Shown piece by piece: positions 17,577-24,897 of a stretch of 40,276 nt of DNA. The notes beneath the pieces are model-generated. The model made no database searches, had not been told where the DNA came from, and saw only the letters and a list, made by a program, of their open reading frames with translations. Origin of the DNA: Leyella stercorea (GTDB lineage: Bacteria; Bacteroidota; Bacteroidia; Bacteroidales; Bacteroidaceae); the NCBI RefSeq assembly GCF_021531655.1, contig NZ_JADYUF010000033.1, positions 1-40,276 on the forward strand. Reading direction: 5' to 3'. Made by a program: the position numbers and the translations under genes. The first letter of the stretch is position 1; the number at the start of each line of letters is the position of its first letter.

Positions 17577-18311
17577 ATGAAGAAATATTTATATATAGCC
17601 ATGATGGTAGTGGCGCTGTTGCCTCTGGCTTCTTGCTCCGAAAACGAACCGATGGAATATGCAGGCCAGCCGGCATTGTATTTTGACAATGAAGACATCA
17701 ACTATTCGTTCTTCTATTCGGAAGACGGGGGCGACCGTAGCAGCGTAGACATAACGGTACACGCTATGGGACCGGTGGCTGACCATGACCGTACGTTCAC
17801 CCTTTATCAGAAGAACGTAGACGAAACCGATGCTGCCCAGGCTGGTGTGCATTATGTAGGTTTTGATACTGACGTGATGAAGCAGGCTATGGTGATACCG
17901 GCAGGAAAGAGTGAGGTGAAGCTACCGATAGTATTGCTCAAGGACAACAGCCTTGCCACACAGACCGTAAAGCTGAAGATAGGAGTGCGTCCCAACGAAA
18001 ACTTCGGCGCAGGAGTGGTAGAGAAGGACAGTACAGTAATCTCGTTTTCGTCGCAAGCCATAAAGCCTGCCAACTGGAAGGACTGGTATTACGCCTTCGG
18101 AGCCTCTTGGGGAAGCGTCAAGATGCGTTTCATCATCGATGTGACTGGCATCACCAACTTTGACAATGTGCCTGACGATTACGACTATCTCATCTATCTT
18201 AACGGCAAGCTGAAATCGAAGCTGTATGAGTATAATTCCACTCACGACCAGCCTTTGCAGGAGGTGGACGGCACTCTGATAGAATTCGAGAATCCTTACA
18301 TTTGGGAATAG
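17577..18311 (+). CDS. DUF4843-family lipoprotein
   Basis: A 244-aa lipoprotein with lipobox PLASC (C20) followed by acidic residues (CSENEPMEY), compatible with export to the cell surface. The ordering YFDNEDINYSFFYSED, then VDITVHAMGPVADHDRTF, then AGVHYVGF and VIPAGKSEVKLPIVLL matches the DUF4843 family of Bacteroidetes, which is habitually encoded just after SusD. The family has no established biochemical function; an accessory part of a SusCD complex is the usual inference. Confidence 0.85.
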   Translation: MKKYLYIAMMVVALLPLASCSENEPMEYAGQPALYFDNEDINYSFFYSEDGGDRSSVDITVHAMGPVADHDRTFTLYQKNVDETDAAQAGVHYVGFDTDVMKQAMVIPAGKSEVKLPIVLLKDNSLATQTVKLKIGVRPNENFGAGVVEKDSTVISFSSQAIKPANWKDWYYAFGASWGSVKMRFIIDVTGITNFDNVPDDYDYLIYLNGKLKSKLYEYNSTHDQPLQEVDGTLIEFENPYIWE

Positions 18312-18333
18312 TAACTTAAAAGTGTAGAATGTT

Positions 18334-19848
18334 ATGACGAACAATATAATGACTAAGAGCTTGTTGGGTCTGGCCATGGCGTTGGGGCTGTTTGCCAGCT
18401 GCTATGACGACAAGGGCAACTATGACTATATATCCGAAGACGATGCCGCTGGCGTAGTGTTGGGAGCTTTGGAGGGGACAACTGTGCGTGCCAATGAGGT
18501 GCTTAACATAGTGCCGCAGATGAAAGGTGGCGAGGGCGACGGATTCTCCTATCTGTGGTACACGCTGTCGAGCGGTACGTATAATGTAAGGAGGGACACG
18601 CTGTCGCAAGAGCGCGAGCTGAATGTTCCGGTAAATCTGAAGGCGGGAAAGTACACATTGTATTATCAAGTCACCAACAGGTCGAATGGAGTATTCCGTT
18701 CGGTTGAGGCTCCGTTGACCGTTACTGCCACCGACATCACTTCCGGATGGTATGTGATGAAGGAGATTGAGGGCGGCACCGACTTCGACTACTACTCGCT
18801 TGACGGAAATAAGGCGGTCAGTTCGTTTATCACCACCTCGCTCGGAATGGAGCCGTTAAAGGGCTCGCCCGTAGGAATGGCGTTTCTCGATGGTTCGTAC
18901 AATCATGAGGAAGAGGGTGCCGACGGCAAGACAACGAAGGAAACCGGTCTGTCGGCATTTCACATCCTGACCACACATGACTTCGTAACGTTGAACGGCA
19001 GCGACTTCTCGTTGCTGAAAAACCTGCATCAGGAGTTCTACGAAGCGCCTTCATCGTTCAATTTCAGCCATCTGTTCATCGATTCGTCTTTGCGCGCCCA
19101 AGGCTTAAATACTGACTATTGCTTCCTCATAAACAACGGCAAAGTCCATACGATGGGTTCCGAGATAGGCAAGTGGGGATATCAGGGAGCCGGCGATTAT
19201 GAGTTGTACCCGACGTTGGTGGGCTGCTTTGTATCTGAGTTTGCTTATGATATGAAGAACCAGATGATTGTGACATGCAGCACGGACGGCACCGTGGAGA
19301 ATGCGAACACGCTGTCTGGCGGCGCCTTTACTGACTTTAAGGACAAGGATATGAAGGTTTCTGCGCTTGTGCCGCATGTCGGAGGCTTCTCTGCCGAGTT
19401 CTATATTGTAGCCAAGAGCGGTGAGGACGGCAGGTACTACGTGGCTGATGTCACTACCTTCCCACCTTATATTTGTGAAGCAACGTATTACGAATACGCC
19501 TCCGACAGTCCGCTCAACCAGGCAAAGATTCTCGCTTCGCCCCAGACAGCTTCTGTCATTTACTTTGCTATAGACAACAAGCTGTATATGCACAAGGTGA
19601 CGACGGGCGAGGACAGCGTTGTGAAGACATTCGCGCAGGGCGAGACCATCTCGTTCATACAGAACATAACGGGCACGGACAAGGCTGGCGAAAGCTTCAA
19701 CGATATAGTTGTCATCACCAACACCTCTGCCGGATACAATGTCTATCAGATGCCTATGGTTGGCTCGGCAGGCGAATTGCAGACCGATGTAGCGCCAGCT
19801 TATCAGGGTGAAGGCAAGGCTTCTTACCTGATGTTCCGACAGGAATAA
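18334..19848 (+). CDS. PKD-like family surface lipoprotein
   Basis: A 504-aa lipoprotein (lipobox LFASC, C23) with an acidic mature N-terminus (CYDDKGNYDY). The N-terminal part (about 25-130) fits the Bacteroidetes PKD-like family: LNIVPQMKGGEGDGFSYLWY, GKYTLYYQVTNRSNGVFRS and PLTVTATDITSGWYVMKEIE. The remainder, from about 140, is rich in beta-strand and aromatic residues, consistent with a repeat-built binding domain, but I cannot assign it. ATG 18349 is a possible alternative start. It is the last gene of the locus and is followed by a terminator. A substrate-capture role is inferred from context only. Confidence 0.8.
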   Translation: MTNNIMTKSLLGLAMALGLFASCYDDKGNYDYISEDDAAGVVLGALEGTTVRANEVLNIVPQMKGGEGDGFSYLWYTLSSGTYNVRRDTLSQERELNVPVNLKAGKYTLYYQVTNRSNGVFRSVEAPLTVTATDITSGWYVMKEIEGGTDFDYYSLDGNKAVSSFITTSLGMEPLKGSPVGMAFLDGSYNHEEEGADGKTTKETGLSAFHILTTHDFVTLNGSDFSLLKNLHQEFYEAPSSFNFSHLFIDSSLRAQGLNTDYCFLINNGKVHTMGSEIGKWGYQGAGDYELYPTLVGCFVSEFAYDMKNQMIVTCSTDGTVENANTLSGGAFTDFKDKDMKVSALVPHVGGFSAEFYIVAKSGEDGRYYVADVTTFPPYICEATYYEYASDSPLNQAKILASPQTASVIYFAIDNKLYMHKVTTGEDSVVKTFAQGETISFIQNITGTDKAGESFNDIVVITNTSAGYNVYQMPMVGSAGELQTDVAPAYQGEGKASYLMFRQE

Positions 19849-19871
19849 TCCTTTATATAACAGCAATCGTC

Positions 19872-19929
19872 AAAGACGGCTTGCAGATTGTGTCTCAAGT
19901 ATTTACACAGTCGTGCAAGCCGTCTTTTT
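19872..19929 (+). terminator. Terminator of the sigma/SusCD locus
   Basis: AAAGACGGCTTGCA (19872-19885) pairs with TGCAAGCCGTCTTTTT (19914-19929) around a loop of about 28 nt and ends in a T-run. It lies 24 nt after the PKD-like gene stop. Confidence 0.85.
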
Positions 19930-19941
19930 GTGTTGCTGAAA

Positions 19942-20051
19942 AAATGTAGTCCTTTTGCACTCCAAAAGGACTCGTTTTGCCATGTAAAAGGACTCCTTTT
20001 GCAAGCTAAAAGGACTACATTTGAGGTCCAAAAGGACTCCTTTTGAAAATC
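19942..20051. repeat. Phased 22-bp near-palindromic repeat array (array 1)
   Basis: AAAAGGACT begins at 19964, 19986, 20008 and 20030, an exact 22-bp period. Each unit centres on the 17-bp palindrome CAAAAGGA-C-TCCTTTTG or a close variant, followed by about 5 variable bases. An inverted piece at 19942-19956 is the reverse complement of 20008-20022. The array fills the gap between the locus terminator and the 3' end of birA. A related array lies at 31036-31167. Confidence 0.9.
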
Positions 20052-20061
20052 ACCATGATTT

Positions 20062-20802
20062 TCAGTCCAAAACAAACCTTACTTCCTTGAGCGTATATTC
20101 GCGTCTGGTGCCGTCAGAAAGAGCCAGATGCAGGCGTCCGTCAACCGAAACGTGGTCGATGCGGGCACTGAACTGTTCGCCCGTTGAGGTGTCTTCGTAG
20201 AGGTGTAGTCCCTCGCGGCGATACAATGCGGCATGGTATTGGCTGACGATGTGGTCGGAGTGTCCGCTTACGGCAAGCGAGTAGTAGTGGTCGAAGTGCT
20301 GCACTATCTCGTCGAGCAGCTGTTCTGTAGGAGTCTCTACACCTATTATATTATATAGCGACACTGGATTGGGCGCGTCGCTGTGAAACTCCCGTTGGTT
20401 GACGTTGATTCCGGTGCCGTATATGCAGCGTGCCAGAGTGCGCCCCTTCACCGATGTCTCGATGAGCGTGCCGCTGATTTTGCGGTCGTGCCAGTAGATG
20501 TCGTTGGGCCATTTCAGACTGATGCCGTCGGTGTAATTGTCGAGGGCAGCCTTGACAGCGAGCGCTCCAGCCATCGACAGAACGAACTGTCGGGTAATGT
20601 CGATGCTTGTCGGGCATACCAGAATGGAGAACAGCAGGTTCTTTCCAGCCTCGCTCTCCCATTTGTTGCTGCCCTGTCCGCGTCCGGCAGTCTGCCAGTC
20701 GGCGTAGACTACGGTCATACTGTCGTCCTGAGGCGACGGAAGTGCGCGCAGATAGTCGTTGGTTGAGGCTGTCTGATGTAGATGAATTATTTTGTGTTGC
20801 AT
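20062..20802 (-). CDS. birA: Biotin--[acetyl-CoA-carboxylase] ligase
   Basis: A 246-aa cytosolic enzyme that activates biotin with ATP and transfers it to the lysine of biotin carboxyl carrier proteins. Diagnostic motifs are TASTNDYLR, the biotinyl-AMP loop TAGRGQGSNKWES (GRGQG 40-44), SLKWPNDIYW (97-101) and RKISGTLIE, followed by the small C-terminal SH3-like domain. There is no N-terminal helix-turn-helix, so it is the monofunctional ligase rather than the repressor type. It diverges from tadA, with about 62 nt between the starts. Confidence 0.95.
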   Translation of the reverse strand: MQHKIIHLHQTASTNDYLRALPSPQDDSMTVVYADWQTAGRGQGSNKWESEAGKNLLFSILVCPTSIDITRQFVLSMAGALAVKAALDNYTDGISLKWPNDIYWHDRKISGTLIETSVKGRTLARCIYGTGINVNQREFHSDAPNPVSLYNIIGVETPTEQLLDEIVQHFDHYYSLAVSGHSDHIVSQYHAALYRREGLHLYEDTSTGEQFSARIDHVSVDGRLHLALSDGTRREYTLKEVRFVLD

Positions 20803-20828
20803 AATTTACGTTTTCGTATAAAATCAAT

Positions 20829-20837
20829 TAATTTTGC
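20829..20837 (+). promoter_or_regulatory. Promoter -7 element of tadA
   Basis: TAATTTTGC matches TAnnTTTG(C) about 28 nt before the tadA ATG, in the short gap shared with birA. Confidence 0.7.
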
Positions 20838-20864
20838 ATCTGCAATCAATCCAAACATACTATT

Positions 20865-21320
20865 ATGGACGAAAAACAGAAGCAACAGGCTGCCGACGAG
20901 CAGTTCATGCGCCGTGCCCTCGACGAGGCTATGGCGGCTCGCGATGCCGGCGAGATACCCGTTGGAGCGGTAGTGGTGGCTGATGGCCGCATCATAGCGC
21001 GTGCCCACAACCTCACCGAGACCCTTGGCGACGTCACGGCGCATGCCGAGATGCAGGCGATAACGTCGGCTGCCAACCAGTTGGGAGGCAAATACCTCAC
21101 CGACTGCACCCTATACGTCACCCTCGAACCCTGCATCATGTGCGCAGGAGCGATAGGGTGGTCGCAGATAAGGCGTGTGGTTTATGGCGCAACCGACGAC
21201 AAGCGAGGCTACTCGCAGTTCGCTCCCAAGGCTTTTCACCCCAAATGCACCGTCACTACGGGCGTTCTGGAAGACGAATGCAGAGAGTTGATGACGCAGT
21301 TCTTCAAGAGCAGAAGATAA
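20865..21320 (+). CDS. tadA: tRNA adenosine(34) deaminase
   Basis: A 151-aa zinc deaminase that converts A34 of tRNA-Arg(ACG) to inosine so that one tRNA reads several CGN codons. The catalytic block is TAHAEMQAI (zinc His H60, proton-shuttle E62), and the remaining zinc ligands are in EPCIMCAGAI (C90, C93). GEIPVGAVVV and ARAHNLTE are typical N-terminal motifs. Length fits TadA (about 150-170 aa). Guanine deaminase is the main alternative, but the sequence around HAE and PCIMC is TadA-like. Confidence 0.93.
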   Translation: MDEKQKQQAADEQFMRRALDEAMAARDAGEIPVGAVVVADGRIIARAHNLTETLGDVTAHAEMQAITSAANQLGGKYLTDCTLYVTLEPCIMCAGAIGWSQIRRVVYGATDDKRGYSQFAPKAFHPKCTVTTGVLEDECRELMTQFFKSRR

Positions 21321-21324
21321 TAAT

Positions 21325-21592
21325 AGGAGGCTATGGAGTCCTCGCCATAGCCTGAGTAAGCAACAATGCATATTATTGTTGTCAACAACGTTTATTATTA
21401 TTGTTGTTGTAAAATGCCGGCTAATTGCTCAGGAGGGCGTGTCAAAAGTCACAGCAGTACGCCCCGAAGGGGCAGAAGCTCATAGCCCAGGGCAACACCC
21501 TGGGTAAAAGTACACCCAAGGCGCTGCCTTGGGCTATGTGCTTTTGGGGCTTTCAGCCCGTTTTGTTTGACTTTTGACACACCCTCCTCCTA
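21325..21592. repeat. Hairpin element TAGGAGG...CCTCCTA carrying an internal MITE-like repeat
   Basis: The left hairpin (GAGGCTATGG...CCATAGCCTGAG, from 21325) and both termini (TAGGAGG, CCTCCTA) match the element at 31336-31450. The right hairpin that should follow TTGCTCAGG is missing; in its place is the 158-bp repeat listed separately. The left hairpin may also terminate tadA. Nothing coding was seen. Confidence 0.75.
21431..21588. mobile_element. MITE-like cloverleaf repeat with inverted termini
   Basis: The terminal inverted repeats are GGAGGG(C)GTGTCAAAAGTC on the left and its complement GACTTTTGACACACCCTCC on the right. Inside are perfect hairpins at 21461-21473 (GCCCCGAAGGGGC), 21486-21504 (CCCAGGG/CCCTGGG) and 21515-21533 (CCCAAGGC/GCCTTGGG). 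A longer-range stem joins CATAGCCCA (21481-21489) to TGGGCTATG (near 21530). There is no ORF. The structure resembles a non-autonomous transposon or REP-like element that folds as a cloverleaf. Confidence 0.8.
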
Positions 21593-21616
21593 CAGTTTGC
21601 AATCTCAACTGTATTA

Positions 21617-22522
21617 TTATTTCACTGCCTCCACAGTATACCCCTGTGCCTTCAGCAATTCTATCACGCCGCGTTTGCCCGGCAAATGACCCGCACCAAC
21701 AACAAACAGCGTAGGCTTTTCGCTCATAATGGCAGGCATACGCTTAGCCCAGTCGGCGTTGCGGCGGTATATCAGCTGCTCCATTTCGTCGGGAGTGGCA
21801 TCGCAGGCGGCATCAAACTTCTCGTTCATGATGTCGAGCAGCGTCTTGATGTCCTGCTTGTAGTAAGCCTCCGCCATACGTTCGGTAGTCGAAGCGTAGT
21901 AGTCGGTGTGGTTGAGGAAGCAGTCGAGCTGGGCAATCTGGCGCTTCAGCGGAGCGCCGAACATAATGCTCATCTGCAATTCCATCGTCTCAAGTCCGCC
22001 TACAGGCTCGTTGTTGTTCTTGGCTTGAAGCTGGAAGTACTGGTCGATAGTGTTGGTGGGGTCGAATTCGCCCATGTGTGCAGCCATATACTGCAACACC
22101 TGCAACTGCGAAACAAGTGCTGCAGGCGACAGACGTCCCATCTGAGCACCCACTTGCGGATTGTCCAGGCCCACGCCCATATACTGCTTGAGCAGCGCGT
22201 TGAGCTTCTTGTACTGCGTAGGGTTGAGTACTGTCTTCAGCGTCTTGCCCTCTGGCAGCATCATGTGGGCCTGCATGGCACGCAGCGAGTCAGGATTGGT
22301 CATGTCGTCCCATTTCAGTTCGCCGTACACCTGGTCGGTGTTGTCGAGCGCAGTACGTATGCCCGCCACCCTGTCTACAAACGGCGTGTTGGCAATGTGG
22401 AAAGTTCCGAACACATACGACGGCTTCTTGAGGTCCTTGCCCGAAATGCTGTACAGCAGTTGGGCATTGGCGGTGAGGGCGCAGACAAGCGCCAACAGAA
22501 CGATAGAAAACACTTTTTTCAT
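21617..22522 (-). CDS. TraB/GumN-family exported protein
   Basis: A 301-aa protein with a clean signal peptide (MKKVFSIVLLALVCALTANA). The mature part begins QLLYSISGKDLKKPSYVFGTFHI, the GTxH-type motif of the TraB/PrgY/GumN family, and ends near VVGAGHLPGKRGVIELLKAQGY, the conserved C-terminal GAGH motif. This family is related to Tiki-type metalloproteases; a protease activity here is inference. The frame is open further upstream, but the start at 22522 is chosen because the predicted promoter is at 22605-22613 and the signal peptide begins here. It diverges from the NahK-like kinase. Confidence 0.85.
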   Translation of the reverse strand: MKKVFSIVLLALVCALTANAQLLYSISGKDLKKPSYVFGTFHIANTPFVDRVAGIRTALDNTDQVYGELKWDDMTNPDSLRAMQAHMMLPEGKTLKTVLNPTQYKKLNALLKQYMGVGLDNPQVGAQMGRLSPAALVSQLQVLQYMAAHMGEFDPTNTIDQYFQLQAKNNNEPVGGLETMELQMSIMFGAPLKRQIAQLDCFLNHTDYYASTTERMAEAYYKQDIKTLLDIMNEKFDAACDATPDEMEQLIYRRNADWAKRMPAIMSEKPTLFVVGAGHLPGKRGVIELLKAQGYTVEAVK

Positions 22523-22597
22523 ATTATTTATTGTTAAATGATAAGTTACTTGTTGCAATAAATGTGTGAATTTAGCCTTTTTATTTGATATTTTGCG

Positions 22598-22613
22598 TAC
22601 ATTTGCAAATCTA
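22598..22613. promoter_or_regulatory. Palindromic bidirectional promoter core
   Basis: TACATTTGCAAATCTA contains TAcaTTTGC on the plus strand (22598-22606, towards the kinase at 22693) and TAgaTTTGC on the minus strand (22605-22613, towards the TraB-like gene). The two -7 elements share their GC, so both promoters cannot be occupied at once. Confidence 0.7.
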
Positions 22614-22692
22614 AGAGTCTTATTTTGGGTATACACCCGGTTTTATTAACGCAAATAACAGAGAAATATTTTTAAAAACAATCTATAAAAAA

Positions 22693-23775
22693 ATGAACAA
22701 TCTCAATCAAATCATCAGCCACTTCAGCATCACTGGCACCGTGGCAGACGTGAAGCCATTAGGCAACGGACTCATCAACGACACCTACAAAATCACAACA
22801 GCCGAGGCCGACGCACCCGACTATGTGCTCCAGCGTATCAACGACTCGATATTCACCGATGTCGACTTGCTGCAGCACAACATCGAGGAGGTTACCACAC
22901 ATATCCGTGAGCTGCTCGTAAAGGAGGGCGCTGACGATATAGACCGTCGCGTTCTCACATTCATCAAGGCCGACAACGGCAAGACATACATCAAGGATGA
23001 GGAGGGAAAGTACTGGCGCATCTCGATGTTTATTCCCGATGCAGTGACCGTAGACGCTGTCAATCCCGAGTCGTCATACCACGCCGGCAAGGCATTCGGA
23101 AAGTTTGAGTCGCAGGTAGCCGACATTACCGACCGTCTGGGCGAGACCATTCCCGACTTCCACAACATGGAACTGCGTCGCGACCAGCTGCGTCAGGCTG
23201 TCAAGGACGACCGTGCCGGACGTGCAGCAGGCGTCAAGGACTTCATCGACGAAATCGAGAAGTACATGGACGAGATGTGTCTTGGCGAGCGACTCTTCCG
23301 CGAGGGCAAGCTCCAGAAGCACGTATGCCACTGCGACACTAAGGTAAACAACATGATGTTCGACAAGCAGGGCCGCGTACTCTGCGTCATCGACCTCGAC
23401 ACAGTGATGCCTTCGTTGTTCGTGAGCGACTACGGCGACTTCCTGCGCACAGCAGCCAACACCATCGCCGAGGACTCTCCCGAGTTCGACAAGATCGACT
23501 TCCGCATGGACATCTTCGAGGCTTTCACACGTGGATACGTTGAGTCGGCTTCAAGCTTCCTCACTCCGCTCGAAATCTCATTGCTGCCCTACGCCGCCGA
23601 ACTGTTCCCGTACATGCAGGCAGTACGCTTCCTTTGGGACTATCTCAACGGCGACCACTACTGGAAGTGCTCTTATCCAGAGCACAACCTCACACGTGCC
23701 CGCAACCAGTGGCACCTCTTCCTAAAGGCTCGTGAGCACGAGGCAGAGATGAAGAAGTTCATCGAGAAGTTGTAG
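22693..23775 (+). CDS. APH-fold sugar kinase, NahK-like
   Basis: A 360-aa phosphotransferase with an aminoglycoside-kinase/choline-kinase fold. The N-lobe shows PLGNGLINDTYKI and YVLQRINDSIF. The catalytic loop is HCDTKVNNMMF (D215, N220) and the metal motif is VIDLDTVMP (D234, D236). The arrangement and length (about 360 aa) fit N-acetylhexosamine 1-kinase relatives, which make sugar 1-phosphates from GlcNAc/GalNAc. The substrate is inferred from resemblance only. A terminator follows at 23869-23930. No sugar-nucleotide gene is adjacent. Confidence 0.82.
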   Translation: MNNLNQIISHFSITGTVADVKPLGNGLINDTYKITTAEADAPDYVLQRINDSIFTDVDLLQHNIEEVTTHIRELLVKEGADDIDRRVLTFIKADNGKTYIKDEEGKYWRISMFIPDAVTVDAVNPESSYHAGKAFGKFESQVADITDRLGETIPDFHNMELRRDQLRQAVKDDRAGRAAGVKDFIDEIEKYMDEMCLGERLFREGKLQKHVCHCDTKVNNMMFDKQGRVLCVIDLDTVMPSLFVSDYGDFLRTAANTIAEDSPEFDKIDFRMDIFEAFTRGYVESASSFLTPLEISLLPYAAELFPYMQAVRFLWDYLNGDHYWKCSYPEHNLTRARNQWHLFLKAREHEAEMKKFIEKL

Positions 23776-24061
23776 TTGGGTTGTGATGGTGAGATGTTGT
23801 TATGTTGTAGTTTGAATAATCAAATCACACCACAACAACATTTCAACACTACACCCCCTTAACATACCAACGGCAATGTTGGCAATGTTGGGCGGAAAAC
23901 CGCTTGCCATTGTCAATGTTGCCGTTTTTTAATATTCAAATCACACCGCAACAACATTTCAACACTACACCATCACCTACACTGCAAATGCCCAATATCA
24001 ACAAAACAGCCTAATAATCTAATTTTTAGTTATTTTAATATGGTATATCAGCGGTTTTTGC
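23776..24061. repeat. Intergenic direct repeats flanking a terminator
   Basis: A 36-bp unit (TCAAATCACACC.CAACAACA... to ACTACACC) occurs at 23820-23855 and again at 23936-23971 with one mismatch, 116 bp apart. The terminator hairpin lies between the copies. The stretch at 23785-23816 (GTGATGG.GAGATGTTGTTATGTTG) is a degenerate inverted version. No gene was seen in this gap of about 320 bp. Confidence 0.75.
23869..23930 (+). terminator. Terminator after the NahK-like kinase
   Basis: AACGGCAA...GGCAATG pairs with CCATTG...TTGCCGTTTTTT, with an internal GCGGAAAACCGC hairpin at the tip and a terminal T-run. Confidence 0.8.
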
Positions 24062-24070
24062 TAACTTTGC
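24062..24070 (+). promoter_or_regulatory. Promoter -7 element of purH / mre cluster
   Basis: TAACTTTGC matches TAnnTTTG(C), about 30 nt before the ATG at 24100. No equally good element is seen directly before mreB, so this promoter may serve both. Confidence 0.7.
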
Positions 24071-24099
24071 AAATTAATCAAAGAAAATAGTAAAAGTAT

Positions 24100-24693
24100 A
24101 TGGCTGGAACAAAAAAAATCAAGACTGCGCTTATCTCAGTTTTTCATAAGGACGGTCTCGACGAGCTGTTGAAGAAGCTCAACGAGGAAGGCGTTAAATT
24201 CCTTTCTACAGGTGGTACACAGGCTTTCATCGAGTCGCTTGGCTACGAGTGCCAGGCCGTTGAGAGCGTTACATCTTATCCTTCAATACTCGGCGGACGT
24301 GTCAAGACACTGCATCCGCGCATCTTCGGCGGCATCCTTGCCCGTCGCGACAATGAGGGTGACCGTCAGCAGATGGCTGAATATGCAATTCCTGAGATCG
24401 ATCTCGTGATTGTAGACCTCTATCCTTTCGAGCAGACTGTAGCAAGCGGCGCAAGCGAAGCCGACATCATCGAGAAGATAGATATAGGTGGTATCTCGCT
24501 CATCCGTGCCGGAGCCAAGAACTTCAACGACGTTGTTATCGTTCCGAGCAAGGCAGAGTATGGCATGCTCCTTGACATTATCAACAAGAAGGGCGCAGAA
24601 ACCGACCTCGCAGAGCGTAAGGTATTTGCCGAGCACGCATTCGGCGTAAGCAGCCACTACGATACAGCAATCCACGAGTGGTTTGCAAAATAA
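24100..24693 (+). CDS. purH: IMP cyclohydrolase, stand-alone PurH N-terminal domain
   Basis: A 197-aa protein covering only the IMP cyclohydrolase (MGS-like) half of PurH, which closes FAICAR to IMP in the last step of purine synthesis. It contains TALISVFHKDGLDEL, FLSTGGTQAFIESLG, GGRVKTLHPRIFGGILARR, VDLYPFEQTV, KIDIGGISLIRAGAKNF and a C-terminus SSHYDTAIHEWF. In most bacteria these are followed by the AICAR formyltransferase domain, giving about 510-530 aa. Here the frame ends at a normal stop and no remnant of that domain is found in the next 200 bp. The formyl-transfer step must be encoded elsewhere. It lies upstream of mreB on the same strand. Confidence 0.92.
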   Translation: MAGTKKIKTALISVFHKDGLDELLKKLNEEGVKFLSTGGTQAFIESLGYECQAVESVTSYPSILGGRVKTLHPRIFGGILARRDNEGDRQQMAEYAIPEIDLVIVDLYPFEQTVASGASEADIIEKIDIGGISLIRAGAKNFNDVVIVPSKAEYGMLLDIINKKGAETDLAERKVFAEHAFGVSSHYDTAIHEWFAK

Positions 24694-24891
24694 ATTTTGA
24701 ATTTTGAATTTTGAGTTTTGAATTGTCGGCTCCGCCGATGTTGGATTAATTGATTGTAGAGTTGATAGGACAATTCCTTAATCCACAACAGTTAATCAGC
24801 GCAGGCGACAATTCAAAATTCAAAATTCAAAACTCAAAACTCCTAATCGCCGCAGGCGACAATTCAAAAATCAAAACTCAAAACTCAAAAT
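24694..24891. repeat. AATTCAAAA-type inverted and direct repeats before mreB
   Basis: The left arm at 24694-24727 (TTTTGAATTTTGAGTTTTG then AATTGTCG) is the reverse complement of two right arms that begin GGCGACAATTCAAAA at 24805-24842 and 24856-24891. The right arms are direct repeats of each other, each preceded by CGCAGGCGAC. An RNA copy could fold into either of two alternative long hairpins just ahead of the mreB start. Confidence 0.8.
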
Positions 24892-24897
24892 TTATAA

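Noticed and set aside
12593..19848. Polysaccharide utilisation locus with a readable substrate
   Set aside because: SusC/SusD are clear, but no glycoside hydrolase, polysaccharide lyase or sulfatase is linked, so a glycan substrate cannot be claimed.
19942..20051. Possible CRISPR array (regular short repeats)
   Set aside because: The period is 22 bp with only about 5 variable bases per unit; CRISPR repeats and spacers are each over 20 bp. No cas gene is in the window.
24694..24897. Remnant of the missing AICAR formyltransferase domain of purH
   Set aside because: I read all frames after the purH stop; the stretch is only AATTCAAAA-type repeats and no formyltransferase motif is visible, so a frameshift of a full PurH is not supported.
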